Positions 49,557 to 59,702 of a stretch of 64,000 nucleotides of DNA are shown here, piece after piece. Each line of letters starts with the position of its first letter. Positions within the stretch are counted from its first letter, which is position 1. Under the pieces are notes generated by a model. The model saw only the letters and a program-made list of their open reading frames with translations. It searched no databases and had not been told where the DNA came from. Source of the DNA: Acidilobaceae archaeon (GTDB taxonomy: Archaea > Thermoproteota > Thermoprotei_A > Sulfolobales > Acidilobaceae); assembly GCA_027014125.1 (NCBI GenBank), contig JALWEI010000035.1, forward strand, positions 1-64,000, in the 5' to 3' direction. The translations under genes and the position numbers were made by a program.

Positions 49557-50873
49557 GTGACAGTCAACCATGCAAGGGTGAGGAGGATAACAGTCCTAGT
49601 AGTAGAGCCGGGGCCCCTAGAGGGCGAGGTACGGGCGCCCCCATCCAAGAGCTACACACACAGGGCGCTACTAGCCGGGCTCATAGCCCATGGCAGGAGC
49701 ATCATATGGAACCCCCTAGAGAGCGGCGATACGCTCGCCACAGTAGAGCTAGTCAGAGCCATGGGAGGCCAGGTAGAGTGGGGCATAGAGGTTGCAAGGG
49801 TCACATCCGAAGGGCCAAGATGGGTAAGACCGTCTACAAACTGTAGAGAATCCGGGACAACGCTAAGGCTAGGCGTAGGCGTAGCATCGCTACTGGACAA
49901 ACCCTTCATACTCTACGGCGAGGGTAGACTAAACAAGAGGCCAATCAGGCCACTACTAGACTCGCTAGCCATGCTAGGAGCATCATTCCTAGATACAGGA
50001 GGTTACCCACCGGTAGCGGTCAAAGGGCCCATAGGGCCGGGATCAGCAGCGATAGACGCAGGCGAGAGTAGCCAATTCCTCTCAGCACTACTAATGGCGG
50101 TATCAGGCGTCGAGGGGAGCGTGGAGGTAAGGGTTGAGAGGCTATCATCCAAGGGGTACGTAGACGCTACAGTCGAGGTCCTGGAGGCGTATGGGGCCAG
50201 AATCGAGAGGGACGGGTACAGGTGGTTCCACGTCGAGGGCCCACTCAAGGCCTCAACCTACTACATCCCCGGGGATTGGAGCAGCGCCGCGGCGATACTA
50301 GCCATAACAGCGGGGACTGGCGGCAGGGCCAGGGTGCTAGGCCTGAGGTACCCCGACCCCCAGCCAGACTCTAGGATAGTCGAGGTCCTGGAGGCGTATG
50401 GGGCCAGGGTCACTGTGGGGGGCGGCTGGGTAGAGGTTGAGGGCGGCAAATTAGACGGCATCGAGGTTGATGTAGACGAGTCGCCAGACCTGGCCCCGGT
50501 GGTAGCTGCGCTAGGGGCGGTTGCCTGCGGCGAGACCAGGATATGCGGTATAACAAGGCTCAGGGTGAAGGAGAGTGATAGGGTTGCAACGATCCTAGGC
50601 CTCCTAGGCGATGCTGGCATAGAGGCAAGGATGAACGGAGAGTGCATAGCTGTAAGGGGAGCATGCGACGTGCTAGAGGGAGGATACACACTAGACTCCA
50701 GGGGAGACCACAGGATAGCTATGGCGGCTGCCCTGCTAGCCCTAGCATCAAGGAAGGGAGGCCTAGTGAGGAGCTGGAGGAGCGTAGATAAATCCTACCC
50801 CGCATTCTGGAGGGACCTCGAGAGGCTGGGTGCACGGATCCATGTACAAGGGCAGGATCCTAACACTAGTTGA
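49557..50873 (+). CDS. aroA: 3-phosphoshikimate 1-carboxyvinyltransferase (EPSP synthase)
   Basis: Sixth step of the shikimate pathway. The 438-residue protein shows the PEP/shikimate-3-phosphate site APPSKSYTHRALLAG, NCRESGTTLRLG, a GESSQFLSALLMA loop, LRVKESDRVATI and DSRGDHRIAMAAALLA. GTG 49557 is used as start; a GTG at 49578 would also fit. The coding sequence contains an exact 30-base internal repeat in its two matching half-domains. The end overlaps aroC by 32 bases, so the genes are cotranscribed. Confidence 0.96.
   Translation: MTVNHARVRRITVLVVEPGPLEGEVRAPPSKSYTHRALLAGLIAHGRSIIWNPLESGDTLATVELVRAMGGQVEWGIEVARVTSEGPRWVRPSTNCRESGTTLRLGVGVASLLDKPFILYGEGRLNKRPIRPLLDSLAMLGASFLDTGGYPPVAVKGPIGPGSAAIDAGESSQFLSALLMAVSGVEGSVEVRVERLSSKGYVDATVEVLEAYGARIERDGYRWFHVEGPLKASTYYIPGDWSSAAAILAITAGTGGRARVLGLRYPDPQPDSRIVEVLEAYGARVTVGGGWVEVEGGKLDGIEVDVDESPDLAPVVAALGAVACGETRICGITRLRVKESDRVATILGLLGDAGIEARMNGECIAVRGACDVLEGGYTLDSRGDHRIAMAAALLALASRKGGLVRSWRSVDKSYPAFWRDLERLGARIHVQGQDPNTS
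50171..50407 (+). repeat. Exact 30-base direct repeat inside aroA
   Basis: The same 30 bases occur at 50171-50200 and 50378-50407, in the same frame, both encoding VEVLEAYGA. They fall in equivalent helices of two of the repeated units from which EPSP synthase domains are built. Silent positions are identical too. Confidence 0.9.
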
Positions 50874-51942
50874 CTGGGGCGAGAGCCATGGATGCTGCAT
50901 AGGAGGAGTCCTACTAGGACTACCACCAGGTATACCAGTCGACGTTGACAAGGTAAACAGGGAGCTGGCAAGGAGGAGGCCGGGGGGCAGGCTGGCTAGC
51001 CCGCGGCGGGAAGAGGACAGGATAGAGGTCCTATCCGGAGTCTACCGGGGCTACACTACCGGGGCCCCGCTGTCCTTTATCATAGCCAACAAGGATGTGA
51101 AGAGCAGGTTCTACGAGGAGGTGGTAAAGTATAAGCCTAGGCCGGGCCACTCAGACGCGCCAGCCAGGCTCTACTCGCAGGGTTTCTACGACTACCGTGG
51201 TGGCGGGCACTACTCAGGCCGCCTCACAGCGGTGACAGTGGCCGCGGGGGCGCTAGTAGAGCCTATCCTAGACATGGCGGGAGTAGAGACCACTGCATAC
51301 CTAGCCAGCCTAGGGGGAGTAGAGTGCCGCGTAGACGGGTGGGTACCACGGGATAAGGTATACGGCTCCACCCTATACTGCCCAGACCCCGAAGCATCCC
51401 AGGCCATGGAGGAGGAGCTGGAGGATGCCAGGAGGCGTGGAGATAGCCTCGGAGGCTCGGTGGAGGCGCTAGCCAGAGGAGCACCCACAGGGCTAGGCAG
51501 TCCCGTGTATAGGATTGACGGTGCACTGGCACAAGCACTCATGGCAATACCAGGCGTTAGGGGAGTCGAGGTAGGCGCGGGCGCAAGGCTGGCATCGATG
51601 AGGGGGAGCGAGAGCAATGACCCGATAAGAGTTAGAGAGGGCCAGGTAGTCTCGGATGGCCCGATGATGGGCGGCCTGCTTGGAGGCCACGCCGCGGGCG
51701 TGATACGGCTAAGGGCGACGCTGAAGCCGACCTCCACCATAGGGGTAGAGCAGGATACCGTGGAGTGGAGGAGCCTGGAGGAGGCAAGGATTAGGGGGTG
51801 GGGTAGGCACGACCCGGCGATAGCGGTCAGGGCAGTGCCCGTTGTAGAGGCTGCCGTGAGGATAGTACTCGCGGACTACCTCCTAGAGTGGACTGGGAGG
51901 ATGATGCATTACTATAGGCTGGAGCGGGGCCAAAATAAATAG
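50842..51942 (+). CDS. aroC: Chorismate synthase
   Basis: FMN-dependent last step to chorismate, 366 residues from ATG 50842. Motifs are WGESHGCCIGGVLLGLPPGIPVD, RPGHSDAPARL, YDYRGGGHYSGRLTA and the C-terminal GRHDPAIAVRAVPVVEAA. A longer reading from GTG 50830 adds only four residues. The upstream GGGTG site is 10 bases before the ATG. Reduced FMN for the reaction would depend on the riboflavin genes found elsewhere in the window. Confidence 0.96.
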   Translation: MYKGRILTLVDWGESHGCCIGGVLLGLPPGIPVDVDKVNRELARRRPGGRLASPRREEDRIEVLSGVYRGYTTGAPLSFIIANKDVKSRFYEEVVKYKPRPGHSDAPARLYSQGFYDYRGGGHYSGRLTAVTVAAGALVEPILDMAGVETTAYLASLGGVECRVDGWVPRDKVYGSTLYCPDPEASQAMEEELEDARRRGDSLGGSVEALARGAPTGLGSPVYRIDGALAQALMAIPGVRGVEVGAGARLASMRGSESNDPIRVREGQVVSDGPMMGGLLGGHAAGVIRLRATLKPTSTIGVEQDTVEWRSLEEARIRGWGRHDPAIAVRAVPVVEAAVRIVLADYLLEWTGRMMHYYRLERGQNK

Positions 51943-51983
51943 GGGCGCCGTATTACTCTCTAGGCGGTGCAGGGGTGAATGGA

Positions 51984-53438
51984 ATGAGCCAGTATATACC
52001 GCTGAGGAGGATAGACAAGTACACCTGGATGATACCACGGGGAGAGGCGCAGAGGTGCATGAGGGTCCCCTCGATAATATACGCCGACGACTTCCTGATA
52101 GAGAAGATGAGGCAGGACCTCACACTTAAGCAGGCAGCGAACGTCGCATGCCTACAGGGAATACAGAAGTACAGCATAGTGATGCCCGACGGCCACCAGG
52201 GCTACGGGTTCCCCATAGGCGGAGTCGCGGCTATGGATATAGAGGAGAACGGGGTAATCAGCCCCGGAGGCGTCGGCTACGATATAAACTGCGGGGTAAG
52301 GGTCCTCAGGACCAACCTGACGGTGGACGAGGTCAGGCCAAAGATAAAGGAGCTAGTAGACACGCTATACAGGAACGTACCCAGCGGCCTGGGCAGCACT
52401 GGCAAGGTTAGGCTAACAGTAGACAAGCTAGAGGAGGTGCTAAACAGGGGCGTAGAGTGGGCCATCGAGAACGGCTACGGCTGGCCGGAGGACAGGGAGC
52501 ACATAGAGGAGAGGGGAAGCTGGAGCCTGGCAGACGCTAGCAAGGTCAGCAGGACAGCGAAGAAGAGGGGAGCAGCCCAGCTGGGCACACTGGGAAGCGG
52601 GAACCACTTCCTAGAGGTACAGGTAGTCGATAGGATATTCGATGAGAGGATAGCGAAGGCGTATGGCCTATTCGAGGGCCAAGTAGTAGTCATGATTCAT
52701 ACGGGCAGCAGGGGGCTGGGCCACCAGGTGGCCAGCGACTACCTGGTAGTAATGGAGAGGGCAATGAGGAAGTACGGGACCATACCGCCCGACAGGGAGC
52801 TGGCAAGCATACCATACAAGAGCCCAGAAGCCCAGGACTACGTAAGGGCAATGGCGGCAGCAGCCAACTTCGCCTGGACCAACAGGCAGATGATAGCCCA
52901 CTGGACCAGGGAGAGCTTCAAGGCCGTTTTCCACACAGATCCCGACAAGCTGGGGCTGGAGATAGTGTATGATGTAGCCCACAACATAGCTAAGATAGAG
53001 GAATACGACGTGGATGGAAAGAGGAAGAAGCTAGTGATACACAGGAAGGGGGCCACGAGGGCATTCCCACCGGGCCACCCGGAGATACCGGCTGACTACA
53101 AGGACGTCGGCCAGCCGGTACTCATACCGGGTAGCATGGGGACAGCAAGCTATATACTAGCAGGCGTAGAGTCGGGCGTCAAGAGCTGGTACACAGCCCC
53201 CCACGGAGCAGGGAGGTGGATGAGTAGGGCTAAGGCCAAGAGGACCAAGACCTACAGGCAGGTAGTCCAGGAGCTAGCATCCAAGGGAATCTACATCAGG
53301 GCCAGCAACATAGCCACAGTAGTAGAGGAGATGCCAGAGGCCTACAAGGATGTAGACAGGGTGGCGCAGGTGGCCGACGCCGTCGGCATAGCCAGGCTAG
53401 TCGCCAGGATGAGGCCTATAGGCGTGACCAAGGGCTAA
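51984..53438 (+). CDS. rtcB: RNA-splicing ligase RtcB
   Basis: GTP- and manganese-dependent ligase joining 2',3'-cyclic-phosphate and 5'-OH ends, the tRNA exon ligase of archaea. The motifs are VMPDGHQGYGFPIGGVAA, GGVGYDINCGVR (metal Cys), GTLGSGNHFLEVQ, HTGSRGLGHQ and the guanylylated-His region YTAPHGAGRWMSR. It is 484 residues from ATG 51984 with a GGGGTG site before it, and no intein interrupts it. The intron-containing tRNA-Met at 35826 is a natural substrate after endonuclease cutting. Confidence 0.97.
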   Translation: MSQYIPLRRIDKYTWMIPRGEAQRCMRVPSIIYADDFLIEKMRQDLTLKQAANVACLQGIQKYSIVMPDGHQGYGFPIGGVAAMDIEENGVISPGGVGYDINCGVRVLRTNLTVDEVRPKIKELVDTLYRNVPSGLGSTGKVRLTVDKLEEVLNRGVEWAIENGYGWPEDREHIEERGSWSLADASKVSRTAKKRGAAQLGTLGSGNHFLEVQVVDRIFDERIAKAYGLFEGQVVVMIHTGSRGLGHQVASDYLVVMERAMRKYGTIPPDRELASIPYKSPEAQDYVRAMAAAANFAWTNRQMIAHWTRESFKAVFHTDPDKLGLEIVYDVAHNIAKIEEYDVDGKRKKLVIHRKGATRAFPPGHPEIPADYKDVGQPVLIPGSMGTASYILAGVESGVKSWYTAPHGAGRWMSRAKAKRTKTYRQVVQELASKGIYIRASNIATVVEEMPEAYKDVDRVAQVADAVGIARLVARMRPIGVTKG

Positions 53439-53953
53439 CCCCTCAGCCTCATAAGCATGGTAGCATAACTCTCAGTTATCATAACCCCAGGGTCAAGGCC
53501 AAGCATTTTTACAACACTTATAACAGGCTCCTCGCTCCCATCAAGCGACTCAACCTCGACGAAGCACCCCAGCCCCTCCACACTATCCAGGGTCACTATA
53601 GCGGAACCGCCCCTATACATTCTCCTACTCTTCCTAACAACGATCGCAGGCCTAAATCCCAGGCGCTCTAGGATAGCCTCTATATCGCCATCAACCCTAG
53701 CTTCATACTCTACCCTAGCCTTAACCCTGCCACCCATCCTAGGCCCCTTATAAGTAACCTTCTTCCCAGCGCTACTCCTCCTAACCCTAATAGCCTCGTC
53801 AGTCTCCACGACATCACGGCACGGATGGCTGTAGTAAACGTCCTCCTCTACGCCACTATACACAAGGCTGAAGCCCAAGCTAGCAAGCCTAGACTCTATC
53901 TCAGCGAACTCGCTACAGTCAACCCTTACCTTAGCCTCGGCCTCCACCGCCAC
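53435..53953 (-). CDS. CYTH-domain (class IV adenylate cyclase/triphosphatase-like) protein
   Basis: CYTH superfamily protein of 172 residues, which hydrolyses or cyclises triphosphates. The E-x-E-x-K signature is at the N-terminus (VEAEAKVRV), followed by alternating basic and acidic strands of the tunnel: EAIRVRRSSAGKKVTYKGP, ARVEYEARVDG, RKSRRMYRGGSAIVTLDSVEGLGCFVEVE. The start is placed at GTG 53953, preceded by GGTGG, so the protein starts just before the signature. It overlaps the SCP2-like gene by 23 bases. Substrate unknown (thiamine triphosphate, polyphosphate or ATP). Confidence 0.85.
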   Translation of the reverse strand: MAVEAEAKVRVDCSEFAEIESRLASLGFSLVYSGVEEDVYYSHPCRDVVETDEAIRVRRSSAGKKVTYKGPRMGGRVKARVEYEARVDGDIEAILERLGFRPAIVVRKSRRMYRGGSAIVTLDSVEGLGCFVEVESLDGSEEPVISVVKMLGLDPGVMITESYATMLMRLRG

Positions 53954-54341
53954 TCCTACCACCAGACACGCGCTGGGCAGCGGCAACCATCTCCAAGGCG
54001 GCAACAGAGTACCGGAGTATGAGCGATATATCGCCCTTCTCAATTCTGAGCCTCCGCCTAAGTATAGCGGTTAGAGGGTTCACACGACCCTCTATAACAT
54101 CCATCCAATCGCGGAGCTCGCCAGATATTATAATGGGCGCATCGCCCCTGCCGGGATCCTCAAACCACTCGACGCCAAGACACCTACCATCCTCAAGGCG
54201 CAGCAGGAAGCCGGGGCCCTTGGGGGCGACCTTGAAGAGTATGGGGTACCTCCACCCCCGGGCAGCGCTCCTGTACCTCTCGGACGAGTCTAGGGTCCTG
54301 CAAAACTCCTCGGCCCACTCCCTGCTCGGGAACTCGGCCAT
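53931..54341 (-). CDS. SCP2 sterol-transfer-family protein
   Basis: Small hydrophobic-ligand-binding protein of 136 residues. The SCP2 pattern is recognisable: FKVAPKGPGFLLRLEDGRCLGVEWFED, IIISGELRDWMDVIEGRVNPLTAILRRRLRIEKGDISLILR. The C-terminus is Gly-rich because its codons overlap the CYTH start region. In archaea such proteins probably carry lipids or acyl-CoA-like molecules. Start ATG 54341. Confidence 0.8.
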   Translation of the reverse strand: MAEFPSREWAEEFCRTLDSSERYRSAARGWRYPILFKVAPKGPGFLLRLEDGRCLGVEWFEDPGRGDAPIIISGELRDWMDVIEGRVNPLTAILRRRLRIEKGDISLILRYSVAALEMVAAAQRVSGGRSGGGGRG

Positions 54342-54377
54342 ATCTCTGCCACCATGCGTGGATGGGAGCGCGTATGC

Positions 54378-55547
54378 CTAATACATGCTACGCAGGATCC
54401 CCTCTATCTCCTCGGGTGTGGGTATTATAGGGTTGAAGGCTATGTCGGGGTCCCTCAACGCCTCCTCCGCCACTATGCGGGAAACCTCGAGGTACTCCTC
54501 CCTGCTGATCCCGGTTAGCTTGCTGATTCTATATGGCTGGCCTATCCTATCATAGAGCCACTCTATATGGCTGACCAGCGTCTCCCTCCTAGGCAGGCCA
54601 GCCACAGCCTCTAGTATGGACTTGAGGTACTCGTACTTAGCCCTAGCCTGGCTATTCGAGTAGTTGAACCTAACCACGTGGGGCAAGACGACCCCCACTG
54701 TGGCGCCATGATGAGTGCCAAGCCTAGCACCGAGCGGGTGTGCTATAGCGTGGGCCAGGCCTAGCCCGGAGTTTGTGAAGGCCATCCCGGCCATGGTGGC
54801 GGCTAGGTGCATCTCAGCCCTAGCCTCTAGGTCGCCAGGATCCTCTACAATCCTCGGGAGCCTTGTGAACACGATCTCCGCTGCTTTTACCGCTAGGGCA
54901 TCCGATAGCGGGTTCGACCCGGTTGACACCAGGGACTCGAGGCTGTGGGCTAGAACGTCTACCCCAGTAGCTATCGTGAGGCTCCTGGGCATCCCCGCCG
55001 GTATTGAGGGGTCTAGTATGGACGCGTACGGGATCACCTCATAGCTGCCAACCGCAACCTTCTCCCTACCGCTCTCTCCTATCCTAGAAAGGACGATACC
55101 ATAGCTAGCGTCACTACCACTCCCGCTGGTGGTCGGTATAGCGACTAGTGTTATCCGGGAGCCTTCAAGGCCCAGGTCCACGAAGGGCGCTATACTGTCA
55201 AGGCGAATAGAGGGGTTAACGAGTTTCACGGCGCCAGCCTTAGCAGCGTCGATAACGCTCCCCCCGCCCACAGCTATGATAGCATCTGCTCCGCACTTCC
55301 TGGCGGCAGAGGCTACTTGGTCTCCCACCTCCATCCCGGGCTCGGGCTCCACATTGCTGTACACGCAGTACCTAATCCCGGATCCCGATAACGCCTCGAG
55401 TATATCCTTAAACCAGCTAGCGGAGACTAGCCTATTGTCGGTAACAATGAGCACCGCCTTGCTACCCCTATGGGATAGGAGCTCGAGGAGGGCGCGCGGC
55501 GCATCCTCATTATATATAATCCTACGTGGGAACCCGAGCATAACCAT
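54378..55547 (-). CDS. Iron-containing alcohol dehydrogenase
   Basis: Group III metal-dependent alcohol dehydrogenase of 389 residues from ATG 55547 (GTG 55559 is an alternative). The NAD(P) site is AIIAVGGGSVIDAAKAGAVK and PTTSGSGSDAS. Metal ligands are the Asp and His of ATGVDVLAHSLES, the His of GLAHAIAHPLG, and the THHGAT histidine. Substrate is unknown; related enzymes use butanol, lactaldehyde or glycerol-type polyols. Confidence 0.93.
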   Translation of the reverse strand: MVMLGFPRRIIYNEDAPRALLELLSHRGSKAVLIVTDNRLVSASWFKDILEALSGSGIRYCVYSNVEPEPGMEVGDQVASAARKCGADAIIAVGGGSVIDAAKAGAVKLVNPSIRLDSIAPFVDLGLEGSRITLVAIPTTSGSGSDASYGIVLSRIGESGREKVAVGSYEVIPYASILDPSIPAGMPRSLTIATGVDVLAHSLESLVSTGSNPLSDALAVKAAEIVFTRLPRIVEDPGDLEARAEMHLAATMAGMAFTNSGLGLAHAIAHPLGARLGTHHGATVGVVLPHVVRFNYSNSQARAKYEYLKSILEAVAGLPRRETLVSHIEWLYDRIGQPYRISKLTGISREEYLEVSRIVAEEALRDPDIAFNPIIPTPEEIEGILRSMY

Positions 55548-55615
55548 TACATAAAACACCCCAGGGCCCCTGGCCCCGGGCTGGGGGGAGTATGGCTAGG
55601 GGTAAATAACCTGGG

Positions 55616-57820
<2,205 letters not shown>

Positions 57821-57842
57821 CTATTCGGATATATCATACCCG

Positions 57843-57878
57843 GGTTATATATAGTATAACTACAGTCTATATATAACC
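57843..57878. promoter_or_regulatory. Long AT-rich dyad upstream of cdc48
   Basis: GGTTATATATAG (57843-57854) and CTATATATAACC (57867-57878) are perfect 12-base inverted arms around the 12-base spacer TATAACTACAGT. Each arm contains a TATA-like element. It lies 47-82 bases before the cdc48 ATG, so it may combine the core promoter with an operator. Confidence 0.7.
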
Positions 57879-57906
57879 TATTGGTGTGTCAATATGTTCA
57901 ATAAAT

Positions 57907-57916
57907 CTATAATACG
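57907..57916 (+). promoter_or_regulatory. TATA candidate before the structured element
   Basis: TCTATAATAC at 57907-57916 would place a transcription start at about 57930-57938, near the beginning of the structured element at 57922-58009. Confidence 0.4.
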
Positions 57917-57921
57917 GTTTA

Positions 57922-58009
57922 ACTGGGGTGGGTCGGCCCCGCGCGAGGACCTCACACCCTAAACGGGTAGGGTCAGACCTGCTTCGCATCCTCACACCCA
58001 CCCCCCAGT
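57922..58009. ncRNA. Candidate structured RNA (about 88 nt) or leader element
   Basis: The ends pair: ACTGGGGTGGGT (57922-57933) with ACCCACCCCCCAGT (57996-58009), leaving two extra C residues. Inside, GAGGA (57945-57949) pairs with TCCTC (57989-57993), and ACCC/GGGT (57956-57968) forms a small hairpin around TAAAC. The 10-base sequence CCTCACACCC occurs twice (57950-57959, 57990-57999). There is no open frame of note. I could not match it to a tRNA, SRP RNA, RNase P RNA, 5S rRNA or C/D RNA. Strand and extent are uncertain. Confidence 0.4.
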
Positions 58010-58042
58010 GACTGGATCATGTTCAGCTTGTATCCGTGCTAG

Positions 58043-58053
58043 ACGTTATTAAT
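58043..58053 (+). promoter_or_regulatory. TATA box of the ribH operon
   Basis: ACGTTATTAATC at about 58042-58053 is a TATA box. An AAGGAGGA ribosome-binding site at 58079-58087 precedes the TTG start at 58094. Transcription from here would exclude the structured element at 57922-58009 from the ribH message. Confidence 0.5.
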
Positions 58054-58093
58054 CCTAGGAGGGTACAAATCCACACTCCAAGGAGGATCGGGG

Positions 58094-58537
58094 TTGGCAA
58101 GGCTGGGTATAGTGGTATCAGAGTTCAACTATGACATAACCAGGATAATGCTCGAGAAGGCGCTGAGCCACGCCAAGTTCCTAGGGGCGGAGGTTACGAT
58201 AGTAGTCAAGGTGCCTGGGACATTCGATGCCCCCTACGCGGTGGCCGAGGTCCTGAAGAGGGATGACGTAGACGCGGTAGCCGTGCTGGGTGCAGTAGTA
58301 GAGGGAGAGACGGAGCATGACGAGCTTGTAGCCCACCAGGCCGCTAGGAAGATATTGGACCTAGGCATCCAATACTCTAAACCAGTCTCCCTCGGGATAA
58401 TAGGGCCGGGAGCGTCCAGGATGCAGGCAGTAGAGAGGGCTGAGGAGTACGCCGCCAGGTCTATAGAGGCCGCCGTGAAGATGGCCAGAAGGCTACCGAG
58501 GATAAGAAAAGCCAGCATGGGAGAGACGGTGGAGTAG
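58094..58537 (+). CDS. ribH: 6,7-dimethyl-8-ribityllumazine synthase
   Basis: Penultimate step of riboflavin synthesis. The 147-residue protein has the [12 protein letters not shown] substrate loop, [26 protein letters not shown] with the phosphate-binding and catalytic residues, and a C-terminal [21 protein letters not shown] helix. The TTG start has a strong AAGGAGGA site 7 bases before. It is followed 34 bases later by GTP cyclohydrolase III, forming a riboflavin operon. Confidence 0.95.
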   Translation: MARLGIVVSEFNYDITRIMLEKALSHAKFLGAEVTIVVKVPGTFDAPYAVAEVLKRDDVDAVAVLGAVVEGETEHDELVAHQAARKILDLGIQYSKPVSLGIIGPGASRMQAVERAEEYAARSIEAAVKMARRLPRIRKASMGETVE

Positions 58538-58571
58538 CACCAGTACAAGCAGCTCGAGGGGTGGATTAGGT

Positions 58572-59294
58572 ATGGCAGAGGTTAGGCTGGCAGTGATAGA
58601 ATTCGTGGGCTACAGGGAGTGGACCGAGAGCCTGGGCAGTGATAGGGAGTGGCTGATACAGATAATCCAGTCCGAGATGTATGCCCTGGCTCAAAGGAGG
58701 GCGGCAGAGGCAGGGGCACATGTGCTACCCATGAGGTATGACTATATGATGCTACTAGCCTCCAACGTGGGGGAAGACCAGCTGGCCACCATACTAGACT
58801 CGATCAAGGAGAACAGCCAAGTACCGGTTAGGATGGCCAGCGCCTGCGGCCCCACGCCCATGGAAGCGGAAATGAGGGCCTGGAACCTGCTCCGGGAAAC
58901 CAGCCCCGGGAAGCTATCATATAATAGGTGTAGCGGAGACGAGAGGGTGGCGCTAGCCCATATAGATATAGATAACATAACGGCGATGACCCGGAAGATG
59001 GGGGCAACAAGGACGTACTATATAGTGGTAGATCTGTTGCAGAAAATAGCTGAGAAGGCGGGCAAACACGGGTCAATAGTGCAATACCTGGGCGGCGACA
59101 ATATACTAGCCGTCCTACCACCCAACAGCCACAGGCACATAGTGGAGGAGCTCATAAGCTTCAACGGCATAGACCTTAAAGCCGGGGTAGGCTACGCCCC
59201 CACGGCGAGAACCGCACTATCGCTAGCAGCAGAGGCGCTACACGAAATAAGGACCGGGGCACCGGAAAAGATAGTCTACAAGAGCAGGGAGTAG
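58572..59294 (+). CDS. GTP cyclohydrolase III (IIa)
   Basis: Archaeal enzyme opening the GTP imidazole ring to give formylamino-pyrimidine phosphate, the first step toward riboflavin. The 240 residues contain the duplicated palm-like domain related to GGDEF cyclases: ALAHIDIDNITAMTRKMG and YLGGDNILAVLP are the metal-binding elements, and AGVGYAPTARTALSLAAEALHEIR ends the domain. Cotranscribed with ribH. Confidence 0.94.
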   Translation: MAEVRLAVIEFVGYREWTESLGSDREWLIQIIQSEMYALAQRRAAEAGAHVLPMRYDYMMLLASNVGEDQLATILDSIKENSQVPVRMASACGPTPMEAEMRAWNLLRETSPGKLSYNRCSGDERVALAHIDIDNITAMTRKMGATRTYYIVVDLLQKIAEKAGKHGSIVQYLGGDNILAVLPPNSHRHIVEELISFNGIDLKAGVGYAPTARTALSLAAEALHEIRTGAPEKIVYKSRE

Positions 59295-59427
59295 CATCAA
59301 AGAAATAGGGCTAAGGACACATATACATGCACACCCCCATATATAAGAAAAATATAAGAATACGCCCGCGCAATTATACTAATGTAATATGGTCTGCACG
59401 GTGCCCCGCGGAGGGTTATAAGGGGGG

Positions 59428-59664
59428 ATGGCATACATGTCCTTGGAAAGCGTAACCCGGGAAATCCTCTCCAGGCGGGACCCACATGGGTACTACGTGA
59501 TCCCCGCCAAAGAGGAAGCGAGGAGCCTAGCAAGAGGCCCAGGAATAATAGTAATCGACGTGGGAGACGGGATCCTAATAAAGACTAGGAGCAGGAGCCA
59601 GGCAATAAAGCTCCTAAGGCTACTCCACAGGAGAGGGCTCCTGGCCGAGGAGGAAGAGATGTAA
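59428..59664 (+). CDS. Small hypothetical protein (78 aa)
   Basis: Not recognised. A short protein with a helix (TREILSRRD), two beta strands (GIIVIDVGDGILIKTRS) and a C-terminal basic helix (AIKLLRLLHRRGLL) ending EEEEM. An AAGGGGGG site precedes it, suiting ATG 59428 or ATG 59437. It is 38 bases before the CitG-like gene, so it may be the leader of that operon. Coding is probable but unproven. Confidence 0.6.
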   Translation: MAYMSLESVTREILSRRDPHGYYVIPAKEEARSLARGPGIIVIDVGDGILIKTRSRSQAIKLLRLLHRRGLLAEEEEM

Positions 59665-59702
59665 CCCCAGCCAAGAGACACGGGCGCCACGGGCAAAAAG
59701 AG

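Noticed and set aside
51984-53438. Intein in rtcB or cdc48
   Set aside because: Both proteins align with family motifs at normal spacing and have normal lengths; no splicing blocks are visible.
57922-58009. FMN riboswitch upstream of ribH
   Set aside because: The conserved FMN (RFN) element sequences are not present, and the ribH TATA box lies downstream of the element. Kept only as an unassigned structured candidate.
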